Source: Mesostigma viride (Eukaryota; Streptophyta; Mesostigmatophyceae; Mesostigmatales; Mesostigmataceae). Taken from it: a stretch of 57,500 nucleotides of DNA. Shown one piece after another: positions 39,175-50,901 of this stretch (position 1 is its first letter; each line of letters starts with the position of its first letter). Made by a program: the position numbers and the translations under genes. The notes under the pieces were generated by a model. It had not been told where the DNA came from. It searched no databases and saw only the letters and a list, made by a program, of their open reading frames with translations. The DNA lies in assembly GCA_009746045.1 (NCBI GenBank), contig RPFO01000213.1:1-57500 (forward strand), read 5' to 3'.

Positions 39175-41210
39175 ATATTAATTAATTAATTAATTAGAAA
39201 CATAACTCCGTTGGGAGTATATGTAGCACATAGCCCAGAGAAGGGGCATATGGCCTATCATACATTCTAGGCTACTTCCTGCAAGGGTGGGAATGTAAAG
39301 GACCCTTGCTCTAGGTGCACCAGGGCACTTGCATCCCCATGATCTTCAAGCTATGCCCAGCGAAGGGGGAGCCTGTCATGGGGGGGAAGATCAGCATGGC
39401 TATACAATAAGCTAGGGCATGGCATCTCAGTGCTCAGAGAGTTACTCCCTGCATGGGCACAACATTACGTACTAAATAAGGCTAGGCATCGTCTGGAGTG
39501 TGGCACATCATAGGCACACATGTACATGATTAAAATAAAGCGCGGGGCTTAGCTGGGATAGTGCCTCTAGGAGGCGTACATGTACATGGCCACGGTCTAT
39601 CTATTCTGCACTACTACTGCTGTATTCCCCTAAGCTGGGGCGTCTGGAGTCGCTGGGGCCGCGGGGGGGGGGGGGTCGCCTGCCAGGGCTTGTGGCCGAC
39701 GTAGATGGCCGCCCCCTTCCAGTACACCGGCTGCCCCGCCGCCTTGGTCTGCCGGAGCTGGAGGTAGGTCGGCCATAGCTCCCGTCGCCGTTGTTGCTGC
39801 GCCAGGGTCAAGTCGTCATCAAGGGTGAAGAGAGTCTTCTCGAGCCGCTTGCGGCGTCTAGCTGAGAAAAGAAATCTTGTCCGCCGGGGTCTTAAAGGTG
39901 AGAAGGAGCGGGGGCGGCCCTGCCTTACCCCGCGCGCGGGGTCGAAGGCGGTGGGCGGCCAGCTCGATCTCACCGTTAAGGCCCATGCGACCAAGGATTT
40001 CTCTCTCAAACGCACGCAAAAGCTTCTCGGAATTCTCACCTTCCTCCATCTTGAAGTTCTTGACAATGACGTTGAGGCTGCGCTTGGCGAGCTCAGCCTC
40101 CTCGCGGAGGTCAAGCGTCTGCCGTTGGAGCTGGGCTGCGACGGCGGAGGTGGTGGAGGTGGTATGTTGCTTAAGCATGTCCGCCCAGGTGGTGATGGGA
40201 GGAGCATCGCCGGCCAGGCCAGCCGAGGCTGGCTTGGCGGCAATGTCCTTCACCGCCTGGGCGGTGAGGCCTGCGGTGTTCTGCAGAACCTCGATAGCGA
40301 TGGCGTTGTCCTTAAGACGCTGGTCGATGTCACGGAGCTGGGCGGTGATGGCGTCGGAGGTGGAGGTGGTGGCGGTGGAGGAGGCGAGGAGGGTGGAGGT
40401 GGCGGTGGAGATGGTGGAGGTGGCGGTGGAGAGGAGGGGGAGCTCGGCAGCCAACGTGCTGCCCATGACCGCCACATCTGCTGCGATGGGGGCCACGTGC
40501 TGCTCGAGGGCCTCCTTGAGGAGTGAGCGGATGGAGGATTCGGTTAAGGTGGTGGTGAGGGGCTTTGGGGGCCAAAGCTCCTCGAGGGAGCGGCCAAGGA
40601 GGGAGAAAAGGACGCGTTGCTGAAGGTGGGGGCGGCGGCATTTGAGGATGGTGTCGAAGTTGTGGTCGCGTCTCTGGAAAGAATCGGTGAGGCGGCCCTG
40701 ATGGAAGAGTTGCTTGCACAGTTCGAGAAGCGAGGCATACGATCCCCAAAACACGTAGCCCAGGATCTTGTCGGGGTTGAGCTTGTCAAAAAAGCCGGGC
40801 TGGCTGGCGTCAAAGTCGAACTCCTCCCAGGTCGGCTCGGCAGGGCGACTGCGCTTGGGTTCAGGCGACGCTGCTGGCGAGGCGGCCAGAGGGGGCTGGG
40901 CGACCACTAGAGCTTGGCTAGTGGCGCCGCTGCCTTCTGGGCCGGTTGGCAAAGCTGCAGCCGGGGCTAGCTGCAGACGTATTTTCATTGCTAAGCGCAG
41001 CCGCCAGGCTGCGTTGCGTCGAGAGGCGTTTGCTCATCGTATATTGCGTAATAGCTTCGGAAAATTATATCAGCATGTGCGTCGTAAAAAGACGCGTCGA
41101 TTGTGATATTCACGGCTAAATTCGGTGCTCAAACGTGAAAGTTATGAGCTCCGCCGTCAGCCATGGCTACCTCGTGGCTCGTGGCTCGGGGCCTCCATAT
41201 CTACGTTTAA
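39175..41210 (-). mobile_element. Near-complete ORF1-only LINE-like element (family B)
   Basis: Minus-strand order is a leader (about 41,200-40,990, shared with 8,640-8,830), ORF1 (40,988-39,614), a 3' UTR of about 430 bp, the hairpin ACTCCGTTGGGAGT (39,204-39,217) and a tail of TAATTAATTAATTAAT. Both ends look complete, yet no reverse transcriptase lies between ORF1 and the 3' UTR. This parallels the HAL1-type non-autonomous L1 derivatives of mammals. No target-site duplication was identified with confidence. Confidence 0.75.
39614..40988 (-). pseudogene. ORF1p-like protein, family B, with one frameshift
   Basis: 376 codons are open from 40,988 to 39,858. Similarity then continues in another frame to 39,614. 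The N-terminal third is distinct: PTWEEFDFDASQPGFFDKLN, ILGYVFWGSYASLLELCKQL and FQRRDHNFDTILKCRRPHLQ, a module of unknown function. Next come a Thr/Ser/Ala-rich segment, a coiled coil (DIDQRLKDNAIAIEVLQN), the RRM-like core (RSLNVIVKNFKMEEGE) and the C-terminal domain with FTLDDDLTLAQQQRR and PVYWKGAAIYVGHKPW. The frameshift is at about 39,860 (RFLSRR-equivalent region). One small indel separates this from an intact gene, so an intact source copy is likely elsewhere. Confidence 0.75.
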
Positions 41211-42361
41211 TCACACCTAGACGATGGCAGGGGGCATTGTCTCATATGTTCTTAGTTAATTAACTAATTAAATTACTTGACGGCCTGCTGTTATCTTATC
41301 TGTGTTTGTCAAGTCTGTTAATTAATTCATTCATTTACACGCACGACTGCTGATGAATGGAGGTGGTCTTGTGTACACAAGGTGTAACCTTACTCAATTA
41401 ATTCATTACGCGCAGTCCCGTTGGGGAACGCGGGGTGCATGTGTAGTGATCGATAAATACATATGTATCCGGTGGAATTGTGCACCCTGTGGCATGCATG
41501 CCTGTGCATATATGAGGGAAGGGGAGGGTCTCTGCCCCCCTGCCCGCTGTGCACACTCAGGGATTGAAAGCACTGTGGTGCTCCGTGACTTGGACCCAAC
41601 GGGACCACGTGTTTAATAAATTAAGTAATTATGCATCCAGCTGTATGAATTGCACACATGGGAAGGGGGCCCGGGGCAGGGGCCCTACACGTCTTCCCTA
41701 GATCGCGTCAGTCGCGTGCCCGGAGGCAAGCCAATCAGGGATGAAAGATGTACCTATTCAAGAAGCTAATTGGTACCCTGTGACTCTCCCAACGGTTAAG
41801 CGCACGTGAAGAAATGAATAAAAGATTGAACCGCATTCATGCAAGACATGCATGAAAAGCTCGTTAACCAAGCATGCTTGATTAGCAGGACGTCACATCC
41901 ATCCATACATGGCATTGTTTATGCTAGCTGGCATCTGGCCATCGACTGGCTCTGCATATTCAAGCACAATGAGTGCCAGAATGTGCAGGCATAAATCCTG
42001 ACACTAGTCACAAGCCAGCAGATAATCCTTCGAGTAGAAGGCGCAAGTCTGCCAGGCATGCCATCTAACTCATACATAATCTGGCTGTCTCATTGATGGC
42101 ACGAAAGCTATTCCCGTATCAGAAACTAGTATAAATTACACAAGTGGCGCACGCATCCACGACATGGGTTATATATATTTACAGAATGAGCCCCCCCAAC
42201 TCCTTGACCTTGGCCTGGTTTAAAAGGCCCCAGTAGATAGGGAGGATTTCCCTATCTAACCGCTTCGTTGGGTCAGCTCACCCCATGATGTGCCCACTTC
42301 CCCGCCACCCCAGAGGCTTGCCACCTTTCTATCATGCCATCCTGGTGGACATCCCCTGCCC
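41211..42361. other. Spacer with LINE 3'-end relics, no gene
   Basis: Contains TTAATTAA-type tails near 41,255 and 41,317, and hairpin-like phrases CAGTCCCGTTGGGGAACG (about 41,412) and CTCTCCCAACGG (about 41,795). TTACA on the plus strand near 42,178 would read TGTAA on the minus strand. TGTAA is the polyadenylation signal known in green algae, but the match is short. Confidence 0.45.
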
Positions 42362-45300
42362 TCAGCAGTGCCGTGGCCGCTTGTAGTCCGGCGGCAGCGA
42401 AGGGCACCGCTCGTTCATGGCCGGGTACGGCGCGATTGTGTTGAAGCCGGGCAGCTCCATCACATACTTGCCCAGCAGCTGGCAGTAGGGGAGGCCATCA
42501 CGGTCGCACTCGGGCGGCAGCAGGCTGATGTCGTCCTCAAAGATCTTGAGCATGTAGGTGTCCTTCACCTGGCGAGGGTGAAAGATTCGCGGTGGGCAAG
42601 GGGTTGGGCGTGGTGAACATTGACATGTTAGAGCAGGAAAAGAAAATGCAGGGCAAATGGGCGTAGGCTCTCGGCGTAGGTTCATGCTCGGGGCCAGGGT
42701 AACATCAGAAGCATGTTGAAGCCATTAGCCAACAGTACGCCCACACGGAGGTGAAAGGGAGTATCCTGGGAGTATGGAGCGAGCTGTCCATGTAAGCTAT
42801 GTGGATGACCAATGGTGATCCTATTCTGACAAGCTGCCCCCACCGTCGCCGGCCAGCACCGCAGCGCAGCACCCAGGGATCAGGGTTCACTCTATGTACG
42901 TGGCAAGTGTGGCACCCACACTCAGCTGTTTTGCGTTAGGGGTTGAACCTGGCTAGGGAACCATCCATTCCCTGACATCCCCAATATCCTTACTGCCTAC
43001 CACTGTGACCTCGGTGGCCGGAATCACTGCTGGGCGATGGCGGTGCTACTCCCAGTAGTAATGACAAGCTGCTCCGTGCACCCCTAATAGCACAGCAGCA
43101 TCTCACCGTGAACTCGGTGGCCTGGATTGCGTGCGTCAGGTTGCCCAGCACGCCGGCCGCCTTCCAGACCTCCACCACGAAACTGTTGCACGTCACGCTG
43201 ACACCGTCCGAGTACACCCACTCGTCGCGCTCAGGTATTGCGATCACGTCTTTGAGGCTGATGCCCCGCTGCTCACACTCTTGGACCAGTGAGCCGATGT
43301 CAAGGCCCTGCGGGTGTGGGAATCCGGATGGGGGACGAGGCGATGCGGCATGGCAGGGATTCACCCTAAAGAATGGGAAAGGGGTTTGGAAAGGGGCATT
43401 AATTGAAACGGGCAGGGAAACTACCCTCTATCCCCCCTATAAACGGGTAGGGAAACTACCCTGTAGCCAAGGGCCACAGGGTGAACCGGGGAAACAACAA
43501 GGCAGATGGCAGCCAAGCAGGGTGGGCATGAGGCGAAACACTGCCGTTTGGGAATCCACAGACATGTCCATCATGAAGCCTATCACGGGTACGGGCGGCA
43601 TGAGAGTGAGGGGTACCAACAAGATGCTGTGATGCGGGTTTCAAGAAATTGTGACAACGTGAACAAAAAGGAAGAAAGGGGAGCGGTTGAATAAAAACAG
43701 AGCGGGCCACCTGCCACGCCACCCCCCCGGTGGCCAAAGCAGGTACACCAGCGCAGGCATAGCATGATTCTGCCCTTCCTCCGGATGATGCCAGCAGACA
43801 GGTGCGTTGGCATGCTGCCCTGGCCACGCACGATGTTCAAGGTCTTCACAGCCCTCACACAGGTGCTTCCCGCCATCGCCGGCGATGGCCAGCATCGCCA
43901 GTAAGCTGCAATGCTGGTGACTGCTAGCATCGGTAACAGCAGTAAGACCAGAACGCAGTAGGACACGCAAGGGCCGGTGCGCACAGGCACGCCAAGCCAT
44001 CCTGTACTGCGTGCAGATAGGTCGCACCCCTGCCTGTGTTCACGGACCTGCCTGTGTATACGGATTCAGAGCACTTGCCAGTGCTCCGCGCTCTCTCCAA
44101 GCAGGCGCCCAGTTGTACCCTGATTTCATCAATATCCTCTTTGCAGGCGAACAGCGCCTCTATTCGTGCTGACAACACTCAGGGTTGCGTTTATGCTGCC
44201 CCCACCCCACCCACCGTCGTGTTCATGCGCTTGTTGAGGCCCTCGCTCCACAGCCGCGTGGAGTACGCCGGCTGGACCTGCTCCCAAATGGACATGACGG
44301 CGACCACCACCTCCGCGGAGATCGGGCTCGGGTAGTTGTCGTTGGGCGTGTCGATCCAGCTGAAGATGATGTTGTGGAAGCCGTAGGGGCGCCCCACCAG
44401 CTGGCGCACCATGGCCCATGCCGCCGATAGGTCAAAGCGGGAGCGGCTCTCGGCCGACAGCGGCAGCCAGCACACGCTCACGTCGGCCGGATCGTTTGAC
44501 TGGAAGAGCAGCCAGTCGTTGTACTCGCGGATGGCGATCACCTCCTGGCCCTGCAGGGTGCCGGCAGTAGATCAGTTACTTCAATCAGTGCTCGTCGTGG
44601 GTGCCGTCAGGCGGGCAGGGAAGCGGACGGGCAGGTGCGTTTTTGTGCAGGATTTGGAGGGCCCAAGGGTGTGTAAACTGAGCACGAGGGCGGGTGTGGA
44701 CGTTCCAAGTCATGCAACCATGCCGTGCGAACACATCATGAAGCTGGCATCCGACAACTAGATGTTGTCCTTGATGTTATCTTTAATGTCCTCGCTGAGA
44801 CACACGATTGAAAGCAGAGAGACACAGCCTCTAAGAGGTCACGGCTGCATCCGTCACACCCGCCCACCTCTCCCCTCGTCCTCTAACACTTCTCTATCCT
44901 GCACGCCCTTTCTCACCTCCTCATCCGTCACGCCCCCTCACCTCTCCATCCATCACGCCTCTCATCTTCATCCCCACTTACCTCTTCATCTGTCACGCCC
45001 GACTCTGCCACGTAGAGCACCCCCTCGCCCGGTGTACCCGGCTCCCCCCACAGCAGCATGGCCGCGTGACCTGCATACGAGCCGGACACCCACTTCTCCA
45101 TGGTCTCAAACCCGCCCCACACGCCCTTCAGCTTGGACAGTACCAGGAAGTCGCCTGAGAGAGACCGTGACGAGTGGCGGCAATGGCAAAAGGCAGGGGT
45201 AGCAAACAGTAGTGATCGCAAAGAGAGAGGAGGGTCCGACAGAGGAGGGTCATACGGGGGGTCAGGCGGGTCGTGGTGGCAGCATCCAAAAGATAAGGAA

Positions 45301-46739
45301 ATAAACAACGGCAAAAAGGTAAGGCCACGATTCAATGGGGAGCGACCCTACTTCCTGCCTCTAGCGCAACCAACGGACTGGAACGTAGATGTGCACAAAG
45401 CTGGCTGGGAAACAAGCTGCGCACACATCTGATGGGGACACATCTGAAGGGCTGCAAAACAGCTCACGGTAATAAGCCATGCATAAGCCTGCATGGAACG
45501 CTCTGCGCCCAAACCTGACGGCACCAAGTAAACGCACCTGACTGGAAGACGGATTGGGGTAGGTCCACAAGGTAGGGCGCGAGGCGCGGCACAAACTTGG
45601 CGCCCATGCGGGTCTTGAGGAAGTCCACGTTGTACGACTCGCTGAAGGGGGAGTCCACAAAGAGTGGCAGCACGTCGGCCAGCGCGTGCAGCGTACCGAC
45701 GAAGCCACCGCTGAGGAGGAAAAGGTCAACCCCGTGCGCCATGACCTGTGGTAGGGGGGGGGAGGGGGGGGGGGGCAAGAAAGGCAAGGGGATATGGGAG
45801 GGGTAAGGGAGAAGTAAGAGGATGAGGGGGAGGCATATATCATATAGAAAACGACGAGAGCAAACAAGCCATTTATGATGTGAAACATCATGATGACAAG
45901 CATGTATATGATACAAAACAACGAGGGCAAACAAAGCAGTAATAACGCACAGGGACCGCATGGGCGAATGCAAGCGCTACTGGGACAACCCTGCGAGAGG
46001 CACATCGCCCGCAATCGGCTACAAGGCACAGTCTCAAACCAGCCATCCCTGGGACATTCCCGGCATAAGGAACAAATAAGGGAACCTCAAACTACGGAGG
46101 CCGGTCACATGCTTGTCACCACCTCGGCGCGATGGGATGCCCGTGTAGGTCAGTGCATCAAAAGCTTTTGAACTTTGGTAACGTTCCAACTACATGCTCC
46201 ATGATAAGCCAGCAAACCAAATGTTCGGAGCCAGGGTGTTGCAAGCAACGTACCATGTCCCTCTCGTTGTCCAGCCACCCGTCCATCTTCTCCTGATGCT
46301 TGCCGCGGACCATGAAGTAATCCACGACAAAACGCTTAGGGGTGCAGAAGACGTACAGATCCATGCAGGTGTACGATAACGCGTCCCGAAGGTCCAGATC
46401 GATAGTGATCCCGGTATCGGAGACATGCACGGTAGCACTGCTGTGATTAAAACACGTGCCTGCCCAGTTAGCAGTGTCGTTCCCTTCCACATCCGGCTTC
46501 AGTGTTCCTATGAACTTTGGAATGGCGTCCTCAATGCTTCCAAAGTTTCTCCATGCGCTCTTCGGGGGCAGGTTGAGAGAAACATGCTTCTGTGCGTCGC
46601 GTACAGCAACTGAAAGACCCTTTCCAAAAAACCCGGCACTTTGTCCTATGCTTTCAATTAACGATGGACGAAACGCGGATGCATTCAGAATTAATATAGT
46701 GGAGACAAAAAAACATCCGAACAGGCCGCGTTGACACAT
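42362..46739 (-). CDS. Secreted permuted papain-like hydrolase candidate (six exons, 536 aa)
   Basis: Exons 46739-46254, 45745-45538, 45154-44982, 44550-44215, 43307-43107 and 42568-42362 join in phase with GT-AG introns. The start chosen at 46,739 gives a signal peptide (MCQRGLFGCFFVSTILILNA); an in-frame ATG 19 codons upstream would hide it. Residues about 210-300 give GDFLVLSKLKG...SGSYAGHAAMLLWG...LYVAESG, and residues 430-452 give DGVSVTCNSFVVEVWKAAG. His261 in a GHAAM strand, a following acidic residue (Glu282) and Cys441 at the start of a C-terminal helix are in the order of circularly permuted NlpC/P60-papain folds (YiiX/YaeF type). Those enzymes cleave amide, peptide or acyl bonds. 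The substrate here is unknown. Residues 60-180 are a Cys-containing domain with possible N-glycosylation sites (NDT, NHS). The protein is probably extracellular or endomembrane. Confidence 0.6.
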
Positions 46740-47549
46740 GGTTTTGACTAACTTATTCGAAGACCCGCCAATTATGGAAGATGAATTCCAGGTCACAGAA
46801 TTCCGTGTAATCCCCGATCACACGAGCAGGGCAATTGCCTAGCCAGCCTTACAGATTATGTAAACGCAAGGAACTCACGCCACAGGTATGTACCAAGCTT
46901 GTAGAACACGATCAAAACAACGCAGCTAAATAGCTAGTGTTATTCATCTGTTCATGAGCAATTGAGCACGCCATGCGCCATGGAGAACAGTGTGGTTGTA
47001 ATTGGCGAGGCCTTCGCTTCGCGTGGCTCGGAAGGCCAGAGGCATCACACGTGTACAGAACTGTACCGCAGGCGCGCAGTGCGCACACGTCCCATCAGTC
47101 ATCTTGGATCTGCAACGCCGGCATGGGACGGACTGCCGGAGCATGACCAGGCATGACTGACATGGATGAACCTTCAGAAGATGTCACTCGAGTGTTGCCA
47201 TCAACCGGAACTCGGAAGCCGTACCCCTTCGGACAAACCAACGTCGTGGCAAGACGGCAAGAGTAGCATCTTCAATCTTCAACTATTCAGTGCCGTATGA
47301 TGGCCTAAGGTCAAAACCTCCCAAATATCTTCGGCCTTCGGAATACACGTGGCAGGCATTGAAGCGAGGACGACAGCACGCCTGGCACACTACCGATGGC
47401 AACCTCACCCCAGCTGCTAACAACTTACAAAATAGCAGTCTGTGCCGCCTTCAAGCCGGTCCCTTGGCGTGCATCTTACCATTTATTTGCTGCGCAGAAG
47501 CTTTGCTCCCCGCGGTTCAATCCCAGCACTCGTCAGCAGTGTTGTCGCG
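46740..47549. promoter_or_regulatory. Divergent upstream region of the papain-like and ROMO1 genes
   Basis: About 0.8 kb between two start codons that point away from each other. No coding exon, repeat or recognised core promoter element was seen. Shared regulation is inferred from arrangement only. Confidence 0.35.
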
Positions 47550-48676
47550 ATGGACAGCCGTTGCATTAACCGTGTTACATCGGGGATGGTGGTCGGGGGT
47601 GCCCTGGGTGGCTCACTCGGTAGGTGGATTGACATTACGCCATGAGATGCTTACAGCAGAAAGTTCCTCATGAACATCGCAGCTCAGGATGCTTGAATAA
47701 GTTGTTTCATTGATTCATGGTCGCTCTAATTGTAAGCCACCAGCTTTGCAGATGTTTGCCATCGACTGGTGGCGTTAGTACTTCCATCCACAAATAGAAT
47801 TCGTTCCGCTCTGACCTACCCTTCCTCGTCTCTCCCTTTCCCCACCCTTCCCACTCGCCTGTCCTGTCTGCTACCTTGCCTCGCTCGTCTTGCGTCCCCT
47901 CATCCTACCTCGCTGCTTTCCGTGGTTCCGCGCCGCGCCCCGCCACACCGCATCAAATGCGAGACCACAACTTGCCATGCGATTACCCTGTCACCACGAA
48001 CGACCTGTTCCCGCACACGACATGTCCCATCGCAGGCGCCATGTATGGCACGTACGAGGCGTTCCGGTACAAGGTACGACCCATGCTTCCTTCTAGTTCC
48101 TCCCAAAATGGTTGGTTTCCAATCATGTCGGCACCCCGTGTTGCACGCATGGCTGGTTGCAAAGGCGTCTCCACGCGCCACCTGGGTATTCTCTGCAACT
48201 GTTCGCGCTCCCACTATAGCTCCTCAAGACAGCCAGGGTGTCCATACTCATAACACCCCTCCCACATGTGGCGGCAGCCACGGGTTCTACGCATCGCTAC
48301 TCGACTATGACCGCTGATCCACACCCCATTACGCTTGATGCTATCCGCTGCCCCCCCCCTGGCCCCCTCCTTCCCCCCCACTTCCCGTGGTCCCCACCCC
48401 CTTCCTCCTTTGCCTCCCCCCCTTTGCCCCCCCCTCCTGCCTCCCTTGTGTGTGTGTGCCCTCCCTCCTCCCCCCTCCCCCTCCCCCTCCCCCTCCCCTC
48501 CCCCTCCCCCCTCCCCCTCCCCCTCCCCCTCTCCCGTCCCCCCCTCCCCCCCCTCCCCCCCGGTCCCCGGCCTGCTCAAGATCCGCTACATCGGCCGCCC
48601 CACGCTGGGCAGCGGGGCCGTCTTCTCCCTCTTCCTGGGGGCTGGCAGCCTGCTGCACTGCGGGCGCAACAACTAG
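47550..48676 (+). CDS. ROMO1: ROMO1/Mgr2-family mitochondrial inner-membrane protein (three exons, 73 aa)
   Basis: Exons 47550-47619, 48036-48073 and 48563-48676 give 73 residues and a stop. The protein starts MDSRCINRVTSGMVVGGALG, continues GSLGAMYGTYEAFRYK and ends VPGLLKIRYIGRPTLGSGAV then FSLFLGAGSLLHCG. Two Gly-rich membrane hairpins (GxxxG type) around a basic turn, and a length near 75 residues, are diagnostic of ROMO1/Mgr2. These subunits associate with the TIM23 import complex and influence mitochondrial reactive-oxygen output. Phases agree, but intron 2 has no AG next to exon 3: the join needed for the conserved VPGLLK segment falls after CG in a C-rich tract. Using the next AG (after CTCAAG) would delete five conserved residues. 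The upstream in-frame ATG at 47,442 is a less likely start. Confidence 0.8.
48340..48562. repeat. C/T-rich tract filling the end of ROMO1 intron 2
   Basis: About 220 bp almost purely C and T on the plus strand, with a CCCCCT bias in the last 90 bases. It directly precedes exon 3 and contains no AG close to the junction. Confidence 0.9.
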
Positions 48677-50291
48677 AGGTGGGGGGGCGATATTGCACTG
48701 TGGGCGCGACAACTAGAGGGGTGCACGTGCTGCATGGTGGCAGGGGCGCAGGGGTGCACGTGCTGCATGGTGGCAAGGGGTGGATCGCCTTGGTGGTCAT
48801 CATGGTTGAACAGCTGGCGTGTCTCGGAGGCCATGCCTCAATGCCCTATCTACATCATGGCTTGGTATTCCACCCAGATGATTCATCGTGACATCACGCC
48901 CATCAAGCACGCCGGTATGAGATCATGCAAAAGCATGCACGCATGGGAGACGGCGGCAGTGGTTGCAAGTGACCGGTGACAGCAGGCCGCATCATGTTCC
49001 CTGCAGCGGCGCTTGACAAGGACCCTCTCCTGCGGTGCCCAAGAACAGGTTGGTTGATTGCCGTGCTCCCCTGCTAGCGGATCCAGGGGCTGCGTAGTCT
49101 ATATGGCTCGCGTATGCTGGAGTGGTGAATGAAGGGGGCTGGCCGTGCGAAGCCGCCACGCGTGCAGATGTGGCTGAGAAATTCCCGAGCAGCCACCCCC
49201 CACGCGATCGTGCGGCGCATCTGATAGTGGGTCACGAGTGGAGGGTCAACCACCCCCCACCCGTCCACCCACCATGCCATGTTGCATGTTGATGCCAGGC
49301 TCATGGATGCGAGCCATGCTGTGGGGCGCACGGTATCAATGAGACAAACCGCCCAGGCCAGAAATCTGGAGAATTTGGACCAGGGTAGGGTCAAGCCTGC
49401 TGTTCTCTGATCTGCGTTTGCTTAGCCTCGTTTATGGGGCGCACAATACGCTTATTCCCGAGAGCGTCCAGGCATAGACATGGTACTTGGAATTCAAACC
49501 AGCAGGGGTTGCCTTAAAAATCGGTGGTTGGGCTTCTGGCACCTGAAGCCCACGAGGTTGTGGCGGTACAGCGGGGCTTCCAGCGGGCATTATGTGGAGA
49601 TGGGAGGATGATGTGGAGGGCTAGGCAGTCCCCGTGGGAGTGCATGGCGCCACCAGTTATGGGTTGACAGATGCCATTCGCAGGGCCTGTGTGTGTAAGC
49701 TACGGCGTCATGGCAAGGTCATGGAGCCCAGGATCTGCGTGCCAGCTGGGGTGTCTGCAGCCATGCACCGCGTGAGGATGGAGCATGGGAACGTTGCACC
49801 GATGCATGCACCGGGGTTGTTGATGGGAGGACAGTCTAGGGTGGACATGCTTGGAAAGGCGTTGTGCCCGGATGCCGTTGCGCATATGTGGGATCTGCCC
49901 GCTGAAGCGTGACCGGATGAGTCGCATCGCACATGCTGTAGTTCAATAAATGAGGTGTCATGGCGTAGCTTGGTGCATGAGCTTGCATGTCAGCCGTGCT
50001 GGCCATCGGTATGAGTGATGTCACTCGATGATGTCGCATGATGATGCGCTGGACTTTTTGGAAGACAGCCGGCTCGTGGACGTGTCTTATTGTGTGTGGG
50101 TGAGCCCATTGGGTTCTATTCGGGCCTCGGGACATCTAATTAATAAGTTACGCATTCCCATCACGGAGAGCCGCGTAGCATATGTGATGTTGTAGGCGAC
50201 CTGGCTGATCTACTGGTCTACATAATTATCGAATTCTTTACATCAGCGTACTTCTACACTATGGGGCAGGGCCTGCCGGTTGCGGTTGTAA
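48677..50291. other. Gene-free stretch downstream of ROMO1
   Basis: Starts with two copies of a 33-bp unit containing GTGCACGTGCTGCATGGTGG (48,721 and 48,754), probably in the ROMO1 3' UTR. Near 49,345-49,430 lies a diverged copy of the CCAGAAATC...GGACCA LINE segment found at 50,900 and 51,310. No coding region is convincing. Confidence 0.5.
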
Positions 50292-50490
50292 TTAATTATC
50301 ACGTAGACTGCATCGTGCACGTGGGTACCAAGAAAGGAACCATCAACCCCTACAGGTACACAATGAGAGGGAGGAAGGGCGCCCTAGCTTCTCTCACTAG
50401 CTGCCTCAAGGGCAGGCCATAGAGGGCTCTCTCCGCATCATCGTGCTGGCACAACTGTAGGTGCAATAAAGCTTCGGCATAGCAAAAGCA
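50292..50490 (-). mobile_element. Diverged third copy of the family A 3' UTR
   Basis: Reads TAATTATCACGTAGACTGC...CACGTGGGTACCAAG...AAAGGAACC...GGGCGCCCTAGCTTCTCTC, matching 11,842-12,030 with many substitutions. It is older than the copies at 11,842 and 37,022. Confidence 0.7.
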
Positions 50491-50641
50491 TGGCGGAGGC
50501 AGTAAGGCTGCCCCGGCCATGGTCCAGAGCCTATAGATAGGCTTGGCTAGTTGGAACACATTTAGAACGAGGCGCCGGATTGGGAGAATATAAAGGCCTC
50601 GAGATCCCGGAGCCTGCATGAGGGGTTTAGGGGCATACACA

Positions 50642-50901
50642 GGTTGTCTCCTTGATACACAGGGTTCACCCTCAACCAGGGCTGCGCGGACATGGATCGC
50701 GAGGGTGATGCGCGCCTTCCCCACCGGGCGCGGGGCACGTTGGCCTGCACAACACCGATATGGCTGTTTGTCTCCTTGATACGGCATCTGGGCAAGTACG
50801 TGTCGTAAAAGACAAATATGGTACATACGTCTCCTTGACATACATACCTAGGGCACCGCACACTTTATTTTTTTACTGTTCGTATTATCAAGGAGACAAC
50901 C
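50642..50901. mobile_element. 260-bp inverted-repeat unit with GGTTGTCTCCTTGATA ends
   Basis: GGTTGTCTCCTTGATA (50,642-50,657) and its perfect reverse complement TATCAAGGAGACAACC (50,886-50,901) bracket the segment. Two further copies of the core lie inside at about 50,768 and 50,828. The same 13-14-mer also occurs at about 4,066, 15,876 and 51,298. It could be a small MITE or a structured RNA end. No clear target-site duplication is visible. Confidence 0.5.
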
